NCBI GenBank assembly: GCA_959022495.1 | Contig: CAUEYX010000018.1 | Location: 1 to 58,333 of the forward strand | DNA from: an uncultured Lachnospiraceae bacterium | Lineage (GTDB): Bacteria; Bacillota; Clostridia; Lachnospirales; Lachnospiraceae | Length of the DNA: 58,333 bases | Direction of reading: 5' to 3' | Position numbers and translations under genes: made by a program | In this document: one piece after another, positions 33,022-39,971 of the stretch | Position numbering within the stretch: the stretch's first letter is position 1 | Layout: every line of letters starts with the position of its first letter | The notes under the pieces: generated by a model | What the model was told of the DNA's origin: nothing | The model's database searches: none | What the model saw: the letters and a program-made list of their open reading frames with translations, nothing else

Positions 33022-33055
33022 CAGAATCTGATCTGTGATTCTGTGGAGGCAGTCT

Positions 33056-33868
33056 TTAGTCTCTCATAAACTGATTGACCACATGCAGGATGCCGTCCTC
33101 ATCGTTGGAACGGGTAATATAATCAGCCGATTCTTTAATGATGGGCTGCGCGTTTTCCATCGCCACGCCGAGCCCGGCAAATTCAATCATTGACAGATCG
33201 TTGTATCCGTCCCCGCAGCAGATCATGGAGTCCGCTGTCAGACCGATGCTGTTCAAAAGTTTCTGGAGTGACTGTGCTTTGTCGATATTGCGGGGCATGA
33301 TCTCCAGGAAGAAAGGCTCGGAACGGTAAATGTTCAGAAGCCCGTGGTATTTGGCGCGCAGGGGATCAATCAGTGTCTCAAGGACCTGCGGGTCTCCCGG
33401 GATTAAAAGTTTATTTACCGGAAAGTCCAGGGCTGCGGGAAAATCCTCCACGGAGACAATCTCCATATTGTTAATGCCGGATTCGATCTCTACATATTTG
33501 TTGGGCCTGATCCCTGATAGGATCTGTGTGTCCGTGTAGGAGATAAGATCCAGGCCGGGAAATGTCCGGACATAGTCGTATATCGGCCGGATGATTTCCG
33601 GAGGCACGGTGCGGTCGTATAGAATCTCACCGGTAGAGCATCTGGTAATGCGTGCCCCATTGAAAGAGAGCATGTATCCGCCGAAACGATCCATCCGGAG
33701 TTCCGCGGCCAGCGGCGCAACGCCATTGATGGGGCGGCCGCTTGCGAGGACAATGATTTTTCCGGCCTCCTGAATTTCGATCAGCGCCTGCTTGGTAGGC
33801 GCTGTGATTTCTTTTTTGGAATTCGTGAGCGTACCGTCCAGATCCAGTACGAGAACCTGATATTTCAT
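33056..33868 (-). CDS. Cof-type HAD-superfamily hydrolase
   Basis: A 270-aa HAD phosphatase of the Cof subfamily. Motifs are LVLDLDGTLTNSKKEI, VLASGRPINGV, the motif III lysine in IDKAQSL and CCGDGYNDLSMIEFAG. It probably removes phosphate from a small metabolite in the cytosol. The start at 33868 has only a weak AAAGGG site. It is 18 bases downstream of murF and probably belongs to the ddl-murF transcription unit. Its relation to cell wall synthesis is unknown. Confidence 0.92.
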   Translation of the reverse strand: MKYQVLVLDLDGTLTNSKKEITAPTKQALIEIQEAGKIIVLASGRPINGVAPLAAELRMDRFGGYMLSFNGARITRCSTGEILYDRTVPPEIIRPIYDYVRTFPGLDLISYTDTQILSGIRPNKYVEIESGINNMEIVSVEDFPAALDFPVNKLLIPGDPQVLETLIDPLRAKYHGLLNIYRSEPFFLEIMPRNIDKAQSLQKLLNSIGLTADSMICCGDGYNDLSMIEFAGLGVAMENAQPIIKESADYITRSNDEDGILHVVNQFMRD

Positions 33869-33886
33869 AATAACGGACCCTTTCTT

Positions 33887-35266
33887 TCAGGCTTTCAGCC
33901 ATTCAATAATCTTGGAAAAATCCATCGCATGCGATGCTTTTACAAGGAGGGTATCTTTTTCTTTCAGCAGGCGGTCAGCCTGTCCGAAGAACGCGTCTAT
34001 TGACGCAAAATGCAGGATCTGGACCGGCCTTGCTATTTCCCGGGCCATGTCCTGTGCTCCCCGCGCGGTATCCGCGGTAAGTTCCCCTATGCATACCAGG
34101 ACGTCAATGCCTGCATTGACAGCATGGACTCCTACGTCATAATGCATTTTCTGCGAATCTTTTCCCAGTTCAAACATATCTCCCAGGACCGCCACGGTTC
34201 TTGTGTCCGCGCAGGAGAGAACATCCAGGGATGCTTTCATGGAAGCCGGATTGGCGTTGTAGCAGTCGTCAATCACCGTATACTTTGATGTCTCGATCAG
34301 GTTGCTGCGCCCTTGAATCGGCACATTCGCTTCGATACCGCGGGCGATGTCCTCATCTTTCATCCCAAGTGCGTACCCGACGGCAATTCCGGCGAGCGCG
34401 TTGGAGACCATGTGGCTGCCCGGAATATGGATGCGGGCAGAAAAGCGGGACGCGGGGGTGACAAATTCTGCGTCCGTGCCTTTCAGTCCGTGGCTGACAA
34501 TATGTTCTGCGCGGAATGAACAGCTGGGACCCAGCCCGAAATATACGGGCGCAATTCCATTCTCCGGCGTATATGCCCGCAGTTTGTCGTCATCTCCATT
34601 CAGGATGATCTTACCATTGGGATTCATCCAGGCAAACATTTCGGTTTTCGCTTTCAGGATGCCGTCCCGTGAGCCCAGATTTTCCAGATGGGCCGCGCCG
34701 ATATTCGTGAGCACACAGATGTCCGGCCGCGCGATTTTTGCCAGCCGTGTCATCTCACCAAATCCGCTGATTCCCATTTCCAGGACCGCGATTTCATGCT
34801 CATCCCGGATGTTGAATACAGTCAGCGGAAGTCCGATCTCATTGTTAAAGTTTCCCTCAGTCTTCAGAACATGGTATTTCTGGCTGAGCACAGAGGCAAT
34901 CATCTCTTTGGTACTCGTTTTTCCCACGCTGCCTGAGATGCCTACGACTTTTAAGTCCAGGCTGCGCCGGTAATGTTCCGCGATATCTTTTAAGGCCTGT
35001 TCGCAGGAAGCGGTCAGAATATAGGGATAAGGCACACTGCCAAGGTCCTGCTCGGATACAGCGCAGAGAGCCCCTTTCTCCATGACCTGGGGGATAAACG
35101 TGTGGCCGTCCACGCGGGCGCCCTTAATAGCAATAAAAAGGCTGTCCTTTTCAGCCTTTCTGCTGTCGATGACCACACTGCTGACCTCCCTGGAAGCCAG
35201 TTCCGGGGAGCCGTGGTAGATACCGCCGCAGGCATCCGCGATTTCCTGTAAAGACATATGTTTCAT
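33887..35266 (-). CDS. murF: UDP-N-acetylmuramoyl-tripeptide--D-alanyl-D-alanine ligase
   Basis: A 459-aa Mur ligase that adds D-Ala-D-Ala to the UDP-MurNAc-tripeptide. The N-terminal domain has SSVVIDSRKAEKDSLFIAIKG. The ATP loop is GISGSVGKTSTKEM and further Mur motifs are EMGISGFGEMTRL, NIGAAHLENLGS and DCYNANPASMKASL. It overlaps ddl by four bases; Ddl supplies its substrate, which makes the pair functionally coherent. Confidence 0.95.
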   Translation of the reverse strand: MKHMSLQEIADACGGIYHGSPELASREVSSVVIDSRKAEKDSLFIAIKGARVDGHTFIPQVMEKGALCAVSEQDLGSVPYPYILTASCEQALKDIAEHYRRSLDLKVVGISGSVGKTSTKEMIASVLSQKYHVLKTEGNFNNEIGLPLTVFNIRDEHEIAVLEMGISGFGEMTRLAKIARPDICVLTNIGAAHLENLGSRDGILKAKTEMFAWMNPNGKIILNGDDDKLRAYTPENGIAPVYFGLGPSCSFRAEHIVSHGLKGTDAEFVTPASRFSARIHIPGSHMVSNALAGIAVGYALGMKDEDIARGIEANVPIQGRSNLIETSKYTVIDDCYNANPASMKASLDVLSCADTRTVAVLGDMFELGKDSQKMHYDVGVHAVNAGIDVLVCIGELTADTARGAQDMAREIARPVQILHFASIDAFFGQADRLLKEKDTLLVKASHAMDFSKIIEWLKA

Positions 35267-36318
35267 AGGTATCTTGCCTCCAGTGATTTTTTAATGATGA
35301 GCTCACACAGGTCTCCATATTCGATTCCCATGGCTTTCGCTTCCTTCGGCAGCAGGCTGGCCGCTGTCATTCCGGGGAGTGTGTTCATTTCCAGACAGTA
35401 CAGTTTACCTGTTTCATCCAGCAGGAAGTCCGCCCGGCTGTACACGTTCAGTTTCAGCGCGTGGAAGGCGCGGACTGTCATATCACGCATGAGATGGTCT
35501 GTCTCCTGGGGGATGTCCGCGGGACACACCTCTAATGAAGCATCCGCCTGGTATTTGTTGGCATAGTCAAAAAAACCGGACTTGGGGATGATTTCAATCG
35601 GGGGCAGCGCCTGGCCGTCGATTACCCCGCAGGCGAACTCTCTTCCTTTGATATATTCTTCAACAATGACTTCATCTTCGTAGCGGAAAGATTTTTTCAG
35701 CGCTTCATCATATTCAGACGCGGAGTTTACAATGTAAACGCCGATGCTGGAACCGCCGGAGCAGGGTTTTACGACTACCGGGAAGGAAAGACCCATCGAT
35801 TCGACGGAGCGGTCCGCGGCATTTTTGTGCAGGCAGGTTCCGGAAGGGGTATTGACGCCGGACTGGAGGAAGATCTGCTTTGTGAAGCCTTTATCCATAG
35901 CGGCTGCGCATCCCAGGGAATCCGGCCCTGTGTAACGGATGCCCAGCAGGTCGAATGCGGCCTGGAGCTTCCCGTTTTCGCCTTCTCCCCCGTGCAGCCC
36001 GAGAAACGTAATGTCCGCCAGGCGGCACAGCTCGATCACATTGGGACCGAAGAAGCAGTCCGACTGGTCAGGGCGGGATGCTTTTACAGCCTCTAAATCG
36101 GGCTCATCTGTGCTGATGCTGCCGGCTGCCTCCAGGCCGTGTCCGGGAAGTGCAAATACATCTTCTAAATTTTCCGGAGCGTGTTTCAGCCCCAGAAAGA
36201 CATCCAGAAGGAATGCGTCGTGTCCTTTTTCTACCAGTGTTCTGCAGATTCCTGCGGCAGATGCCAGGGAGACATCGCGCTCCGTGCTCAAACCGCCTGC
36301 CAGTACAATAATTTTCAT
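35263..36318 (-). CDS. ddl: D-alanine--D-alanine ligase
   Basis: A 351-aa ATP-grasp ligase. Markers are the N-terminal VLAGGLSTERDVSLAS, FLGLHGGEGENGKLQ, VVKPCSGGSSIGV, GFFDYANKY (the usual tyrosine of the omega loop in D-Ala-D-Ala ligases is present as FDYANKY) and YCLEMNTLPGM. The tyrosine loop points to D-Ala-D-Ala rather than D-Ala-D-Lac. murF overlaps its end. A 16-bp inverted repeat lies just upstream (36373-36410). Confidence 0.95.
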   Translation of the reverse strand: MKIIVLAGGLSTERDVSLASAAGICRTLVEKGHDAFLLDVFLGLKHAPENLEDVFALPGHGLEAAGSISTDEPDLEAVKASRPDQSDCFFGPNVIELCRLADITFLGLHGGEGENGKLQAAFDLLGIRYTGPDSLGCAAAMDKGFTKQIFLQSGVNTPSGTCLHKNAADRSVESMGLSFPVVVKPCSGGSSIGVYIVNSASEYDEALKKSFRYEDEVIVEEYIKGREFACGVIDGQALPPIEIIPKSGFFDYANKYQADASLEVCPADIPQETDHLMRDMTVRAFHALKLNVYSRADFLLDETGKLYCLEMNTLPGMTAASLLPKEAKAMGIEYGDLCELIIKKSLEARYL

Positions 36319-36372
36319 AATAATTGATACTCCTTGTTTCTATTTTAATTTGTTCATGCTTTCTTTTCTGCT

Positions 36373-36410
36373 CTGCGCGGATAAATACGGATCTGTATTT
36401 ATCCGCGCAG
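36373..36410. other. Perfect 16-bp inverted repeat between pncB and ddl
   Basis: Arms CTGCGCGGATAAATAC (36373-36388) and its complement (36395-36410), with a 6-nt loop. It lies after pncB and before ddl, all on the minus strand. No T run follows on the minus strand, so it may be an attenuator, an mRNA stabiliser or a weak terminator. Confidence 0.6.
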
Positions 36411-36428
36411 ACCGGGATGCGTAGTGAA

Positions 36429-37877
36429 TTATGCGTTCACATTGTTTAGAAGATCTGTTTTTGTGTTGTACAGTTTCTGAGAGAGATCTACATATACTTT
36501 ATGCGGGTTGAAAAGACGTTTTGTCTCGTCCCACAGGGTCTCTTTTTCCTGCCGGCAGAATTCTGCGATCTCCTTTACTGTCGGGGACTGATATTTGCAT
36601 TCTCCGCGGATGAAAATGGGTTTTAATATTTCTTTCATCGTGTATGTGCCGCCTGCGAGCCTTGTTTTCTTCCATGTGGCATTTGGATCGAACAGAAGCA
36701 GGTCCTCGGAGGTATCGTACTCTTCACCGGCGAAGCAGATCAGATCCGCGCGCATCTTACCGGTTTCTTTGTCGTAGATGCGGTAGATTGTTTTGTCGCC
36801 GGGATTTGTAATCTTTTCAATATTCTCAGAAATTTTGATTTTCGGTATAAATTCTCCTCTGTCATTCTGGATCGCGGCCAGCTTATAGACACCGCCGAAG
36901 GACGGGCAGTCTTTCGAAGTGATCAGATTTGTGCCCACACCCCAGGAGGTGATTTTCGCGCCCTGGATCTTCAGGTCATTGATCAAAAATTCATCCAGGT
37001 CATTGGAAGCCGCGATGACTGCGTCTGTAAAACCGGCATCGTCAAGCATTTTCCGCGCCTTTTTGGACAGGTACGCGAGATCCCCGGAGTCCAGGCGGAT
37101 GCCGTAGCTCTTCGGGTGGATGCCGCTGTCACGCATTTCTTGAAATACGCGGATTGCGTTGGGCACCCCTGATTTTAATGTATCGTATGTGTCCACGAGA
37201 AGTGTGCAGGCGTCCGGATACAGCCTCGCGTATTCTTTGAATGCGGTATATTCATCTTTAAAACTCATGATCCAGCTGTGGGCGTGGGTTCCAAGGACGG
37301 GTACGTCAAAGAGTTCCCCGGCAAGTACATTGGAGGTGCCCACACATCCTCCGATCATTGCCGCCCTTGCGCCGTACAGACCGGCGTCCGGTCCCTGCGC
37401 GCGGCGCAGGCCGAATTCCATGACGCCGTCACCCTGAGCGGCGTGGACCACCCGGGAAGCCTTTGTGGCAATCAGGCACTGATGGTTGATGATGGTCAGG
37501 ATCGCGGTCTCCACAAGCTGTGCCTCCATAATGGGAGCGACGACTTTGATCAGCGGTTCACGTGGAAAGATGACGCTTCCTTCAGGGATCGCGTAGATAT
37601 CACCGCTGAAATGGAAGCCGCTCAAGTAATGGAGGAAATCTTCAGTAAAGATTCCAAGGCCCCGAAGATAATCCACATCTTCATAAGAAAAGTTCAGGTT
37701 TTTGATATACTCTATGACCTGTTCCAGTCCTGCCATGATGGAGTAACCGCCCTTGTTCGGATTCTCCCGGAAGAACATGTCAAAAATGACAGTTTCATTT
37801 TCCTGTGTCTCGAAATAGCCCTGCATCATGGTCAGCTCGTAGAGATCAGTCAGCAGAGTGAGATTCTGTGAACTCAT
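36429..37877 (-). CDS. pncB: Nicotinate phosphoribosyltransferase
   Basis: A 482-aa enzyme that makes nicotinate mononucleotide from nicotinate and PRPP in NAD salvage. Markers are the start LTLLTDLYELTMMQGYF, FDMFFRENPNKGGYSIMAG, EFGLRRAQGPDAG, the GTHAHSWIMSF segment and the PRPP-region GIRLDSGDLAYLS. The ATG at 37877 follows GAGGG on the minus strand; the frame is open further upstream without a site. The gene's own promoter is predicted at 37944-37971. Confidence 0.95.
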   Translation of the reverse strand: MSSQNLTLLTDLYELTMMQGYFETQENETVIFDMFFRENPNKGGYSIMAGLEQVIEYIKNLNFSYEDVDYLRGLGIFTEDFLHYLSGFHFSGDIYAIPEGSVIFPREPLIKVVAPIMEAQLVETAILTIINHQCLIATKASRVVHAAQGDGVMEFGLRRAQGPDAGLYGARAAMIGGCVGTSNVLAGELFDVPVLGTHAHSWIMSFKDEYTAFKEYARLYPDACTLLVDTYDTLKSGVPNAIRVFQEMRDSGIHPKSYGIRLDSGDLAYLSKKARKMLDDAGFTDAVIAASNDLDEFLINDLKIQGAKITSWGVGTNLITSKDCPSFGGVYKLAAIQNDRGEFIPKIKISENIEKITNPGDKTIYRIYDKETGKMRADLICFAGEEYDTSEDLLLFDPNATWKKTRLAGGTYTMKEILKPIFIRGECKYQSPTVKEIAEFCRQEKETLWDETKRLFNPHKVYVDLSQKLYNTKTDLLNNVNA

Positions 37878-37943
37878 AATATTTTCCCTCTTTTCATTTG
37901 CCGCGGCGCCGCAGTCAGCGGCGGAGTTGTGATTTTCTTTTCG

Positions 37944-37971
37944 ATTATAGCACAAGTCATAAAAAAGTAAA
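37944..37971 (-). promoter_or_regulatory. Predicted pncB promoter (extended -10)
   Basis: On the minus strand: TTTACT (37966-37971), 16-nt spacer, TGC-TATAAT (-10 at 37944-37949). Confidence 0.6.
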
Positions 37972-38060
37972 ATGCGTGTTTTAAACATGTGCTTTAAAAA
38001 GAGCTGTTCGAAAAAGACAAAAAAGGCTCTGTTCTTTCCATATTATTTTTAGGCGGGACG

Positions 38061-38124
38061 TGATATGATAGACACAGGAGCCGCCCGGATGGCACAGGTG
38101 CCTGGCATAAGGCCGGGAGGCTCG
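38061..38124 (+). promoter_or_regulatory. rhaM promoter and 5' stem-loop
   Basis: An extended -10 (TGA-TATGAT, 38061-38069) would start transcription near 38076, right at a structured leader: GAGCCGCCCGG (38078-38088) pairs with CCGGGAGGCTC (38113-38123) with one mismatch, enclosing a GGCAC/GTGCC hairpin. No known riboswitch class is recognised. Confidence 0.5.
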
Positions 38125-38170
38125 GAAAGATATTTATTTTCCATAAGCAGCAGGACAGGAGGAATTAATA

Positions 38171-38485
38171 ATGGTAAGAAAAGGATTTAAAATGAAACTA
38201 TACCCGGGCATGGAAGCAGAGTATGAAAAGCGCCATAATGAATTGTGGCCTGAAATGCAGGAGATGATCCATGAGTATGGAGGGAAGAATTATACGATTT
38301 TCCTTGACAGAGAGACTCTGGTGCTCTACGGTTACATCGAATTGGAAGACCCGGAGAAATGGGATAAAAGCGCGGATACCGCGATTAACCGGAAATGGTG
38401 GGATTTTATGGCTGACATTATGGAGACGAACCCGGATAACAGTCCGGTATCTGTGGACCTGCAGGAAGTATTCCATCTGGATTGA
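38171..38485 (+). CDS. rhaM: L-rhamnose mutarotase
   Basis: A 104-aa protein that interconverts the anomers of L-rhamnose. It matches RhaM along the whole length: the start RKGFKMKLYPGMEAEYEKRH with the HNELWPEM active-site region, NYTIFLDR, RKWWDFMADIM and the C-terminal PDNSPVSVDLQEVFHLD. AGGAGG lies before the ATG. No other rhamnose genes (rhaA, rhaB, rhaD) are nearby, so it stands alone here. Confidence 0.9.
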   Translation: MVRKGFKMKLYPGMEAEYEKRHNELWPEMQEMIHEYGGKNYTIFLDRETLVLYGYIELEDPEKWDKSADTAINRKWWDFMADIMETNPDNSPVSVDLQEVFHLD

Positions 38486-38613
38486 GAGAAGAAGCCAGTG
38501 CATTTTTCTATGACTTGTACCGGGGAACTTCAGAGATGTGCCCGTTATAGAAAAAGAAAGGTGCGTATATCCGGATCTGAGGGTGAATATAATGTGACAG
38601 GAGGAGAGCGCAT

Positions 38614-39384
38614 ATGAACTGGCAGGATAAAAAGATCAAATTGTATATCGAAGCAGGACTGGCCCTGCTGCTTGTTCTTACACTGGGTCTTGCCGGCGCG
38701 GCAGGGGTGCTGCCGGCCCGCGCGGACGGAAGCGGCGGGCTGGCAGCGGGGACAGAGACCGGTGACGCAGATCAAACAGATGCCGGCGAAAGTAAAAAAG
38801 CAGATGAGGCGGACAGTGAGGGGGCTTCCGCGCCGGCAGAAGAAGCGATCGCGGACGGGCAGTATCCAATTATGGGGGAAAGCACGGTAACGGTTCAGGA
38901 GATGGTGGATTATTTTCACTCTTCCGGAAAGGAGTATCCATCTGCGGAGCTGTCCAAAGGAGGGGCGGAATCCATAGAAACGTTCTGTCAAATGTACTAT
39001 GACGAGGCATCTTTGGAAGGGGTGCGGCCGGAGGTGGCATTCGCGCAGACGATGAAGGAGACCGGGTTTCTCCAGTACGGAGGAGATGCCAGTATTGAAC
39101 AGTTTAATTTTGCGGGGCTTGGGACGACCGGCGGGGGCGTGCCGGGGAACTCTTACCCGGATGTGCGCACCGGCATACGTGCCCAGATCCAGCACTTGAA
39201 AGCCTATGCCACGGCTGACCCGCTGGCAGAGGAATGCGTGGATGACCGCTATGAATATGTAAAGAAAGGGGCGGCTCCTTACGTTGAGTGGCTGGGGCAG
39301 CAGGAGAACCCGGAAGGGCTTGGCTGGGCAACCGGGGATAATTACGGATATGATATTGTAAAAATGATAGAGGATATGATGTGA
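38614..39384 (+). CDS. Membrane-anchored or secreted glucosaminidase-domain protein
   Basis: A 256-aa exported protein. An N-terminal membrane segment (LYIEAGLALLLVLTLGLAGA) is followed by a low-complexity acidic linker at about 45-85, then a glucosaminidase (GH73-like) domain: EGVRPEVAFAQTMKETGFL with the probable catalytic Glu, FNFAGLGTTGGGVPG, and DVRTGIRAQIQHLKAYA. It should cleave peptidoglycan GlcNAc bonds outside the cell, perhaps in cell separation or growth. A GGAGGAG site precedes the ATG. No terminator is apparent before the valS T-box promoter. Confidence 0.85.
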   Translation: MNWQDKKIKLYIEAGLALLLVLTLGLAGAAGVLPARADGSGGLAAGTETGDADQTDAGESKKADEADSEGASAPAEEAIADGQYPIMGESTVTVQEMVDYFHSSGKEYPSAELSKGGAESIETFCQMYYDEASLEGVRPEVAFAQTMKETGFLQYGGDASIEQFNFAGLGTTGGGVPGNSYPDVRTGIRAQIQHLKAYATADPLAEECVDDRYEYVKKGAAPYVEWLGQQENPEGLGWATGDNYGYDIVKMIEDMM

Positions 39385-39440
39385 CTCCATTCCCCTCAAC
39401 ACCCATAAAATGCAGGGTTTCTTAAGATTCTCTAAATATC

Positions 39441-39469
39441 TTGACAAATCATCTGCTTACAGATATAGT
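39441..39469 (+). promoter_or_regulatory. valS T-box promoter
   Basis: TTGACA (39441-39446), 17-nt spacer, TATAGT (39464-39469). Confidence 0.75.
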
Positions 39470-39475
39470 AATTGA

Positions 39476-39895
39476 TAGTTAATTTCCAGTTAACAACTTT
39501 GTAAAACTTTGGAGCAGAAGACCGAGTATATTTTTAGCGCGGTGTTTTGGTTTGATTCAAGAAGAAAAAGGTGTAGAGGAAGAGGAGTACATCATTACTG
39601 CCGTCAGAGAGGACTGTCCGGAGCTGATCATTCTGAGGAAGGATGCCGGTCTGGGTGGAAGGCGGTCCCGGAACAGGATGATGGAAGGTAGCTTTTGAAC
39701 CGGACGGCTGAATGGCGTTTCGCGCAGAGAGAGGCAGAATGCGCAGGTAGGGCGTCCCGGAGTGGTCCACGTTACAGGACTTAAGAGATATATTCCACCG
39801 TCTGCGGAGTCTGCGGCCGGGATGGGAATATATGAAATAAGGTGGTACCGCGGAATCTTCGCCCTTTACATAATGTAAAGGGCGTTTCTTATTAT
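39476..39895 (+). promoter_or_regulatory. T-box leader of valS
   Basis: A tRNA-sensing leader of about 420 nt before valS. The T-box sequence GGTGGTACCGCGG is at 39841-39853 and the terminator hairpin GCCCTTTAC/GTAAAGGGC with a T-rich tail is at 39861-39894. A TATATTCC/GGAATATA stem (39788-39795 with 39825-39832) lies between. The family senses uncharged tRNA, here presumably tRNA-Val from the gene downstream. I could not locate the specifier codon with confidence. Confidence 0.88.
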
Positions 39896-39971
39896 AAGTG
39901 TGAAAATTCCGTGAACGTCCGCTGACAATACGGCAGACTGCAAAAATTATGAGGGAGACAAGGAGAGGACA

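Noticed and set aside
33021..33044. ACAGAATC/GATTCTGT hairpin between the uridine kinase-like and HAD genes
   Set aside because: Only 8 bp, no T run on either strand; too weak to call a terminator.
38545..39447. A 300-codon frame antisense to the glucosaminidase gene
   Set aside because: The plus-strand frame has a signal segment and a catalytic domain; the antisense frame has neither.
39475..39500. TAGTTAA-N7-TTAACAA as a second Rex box before valS
   Set aside because: The half-sites are 7 bases apart instead of 4 and it lies inside the T-box leader; chance is more likely.
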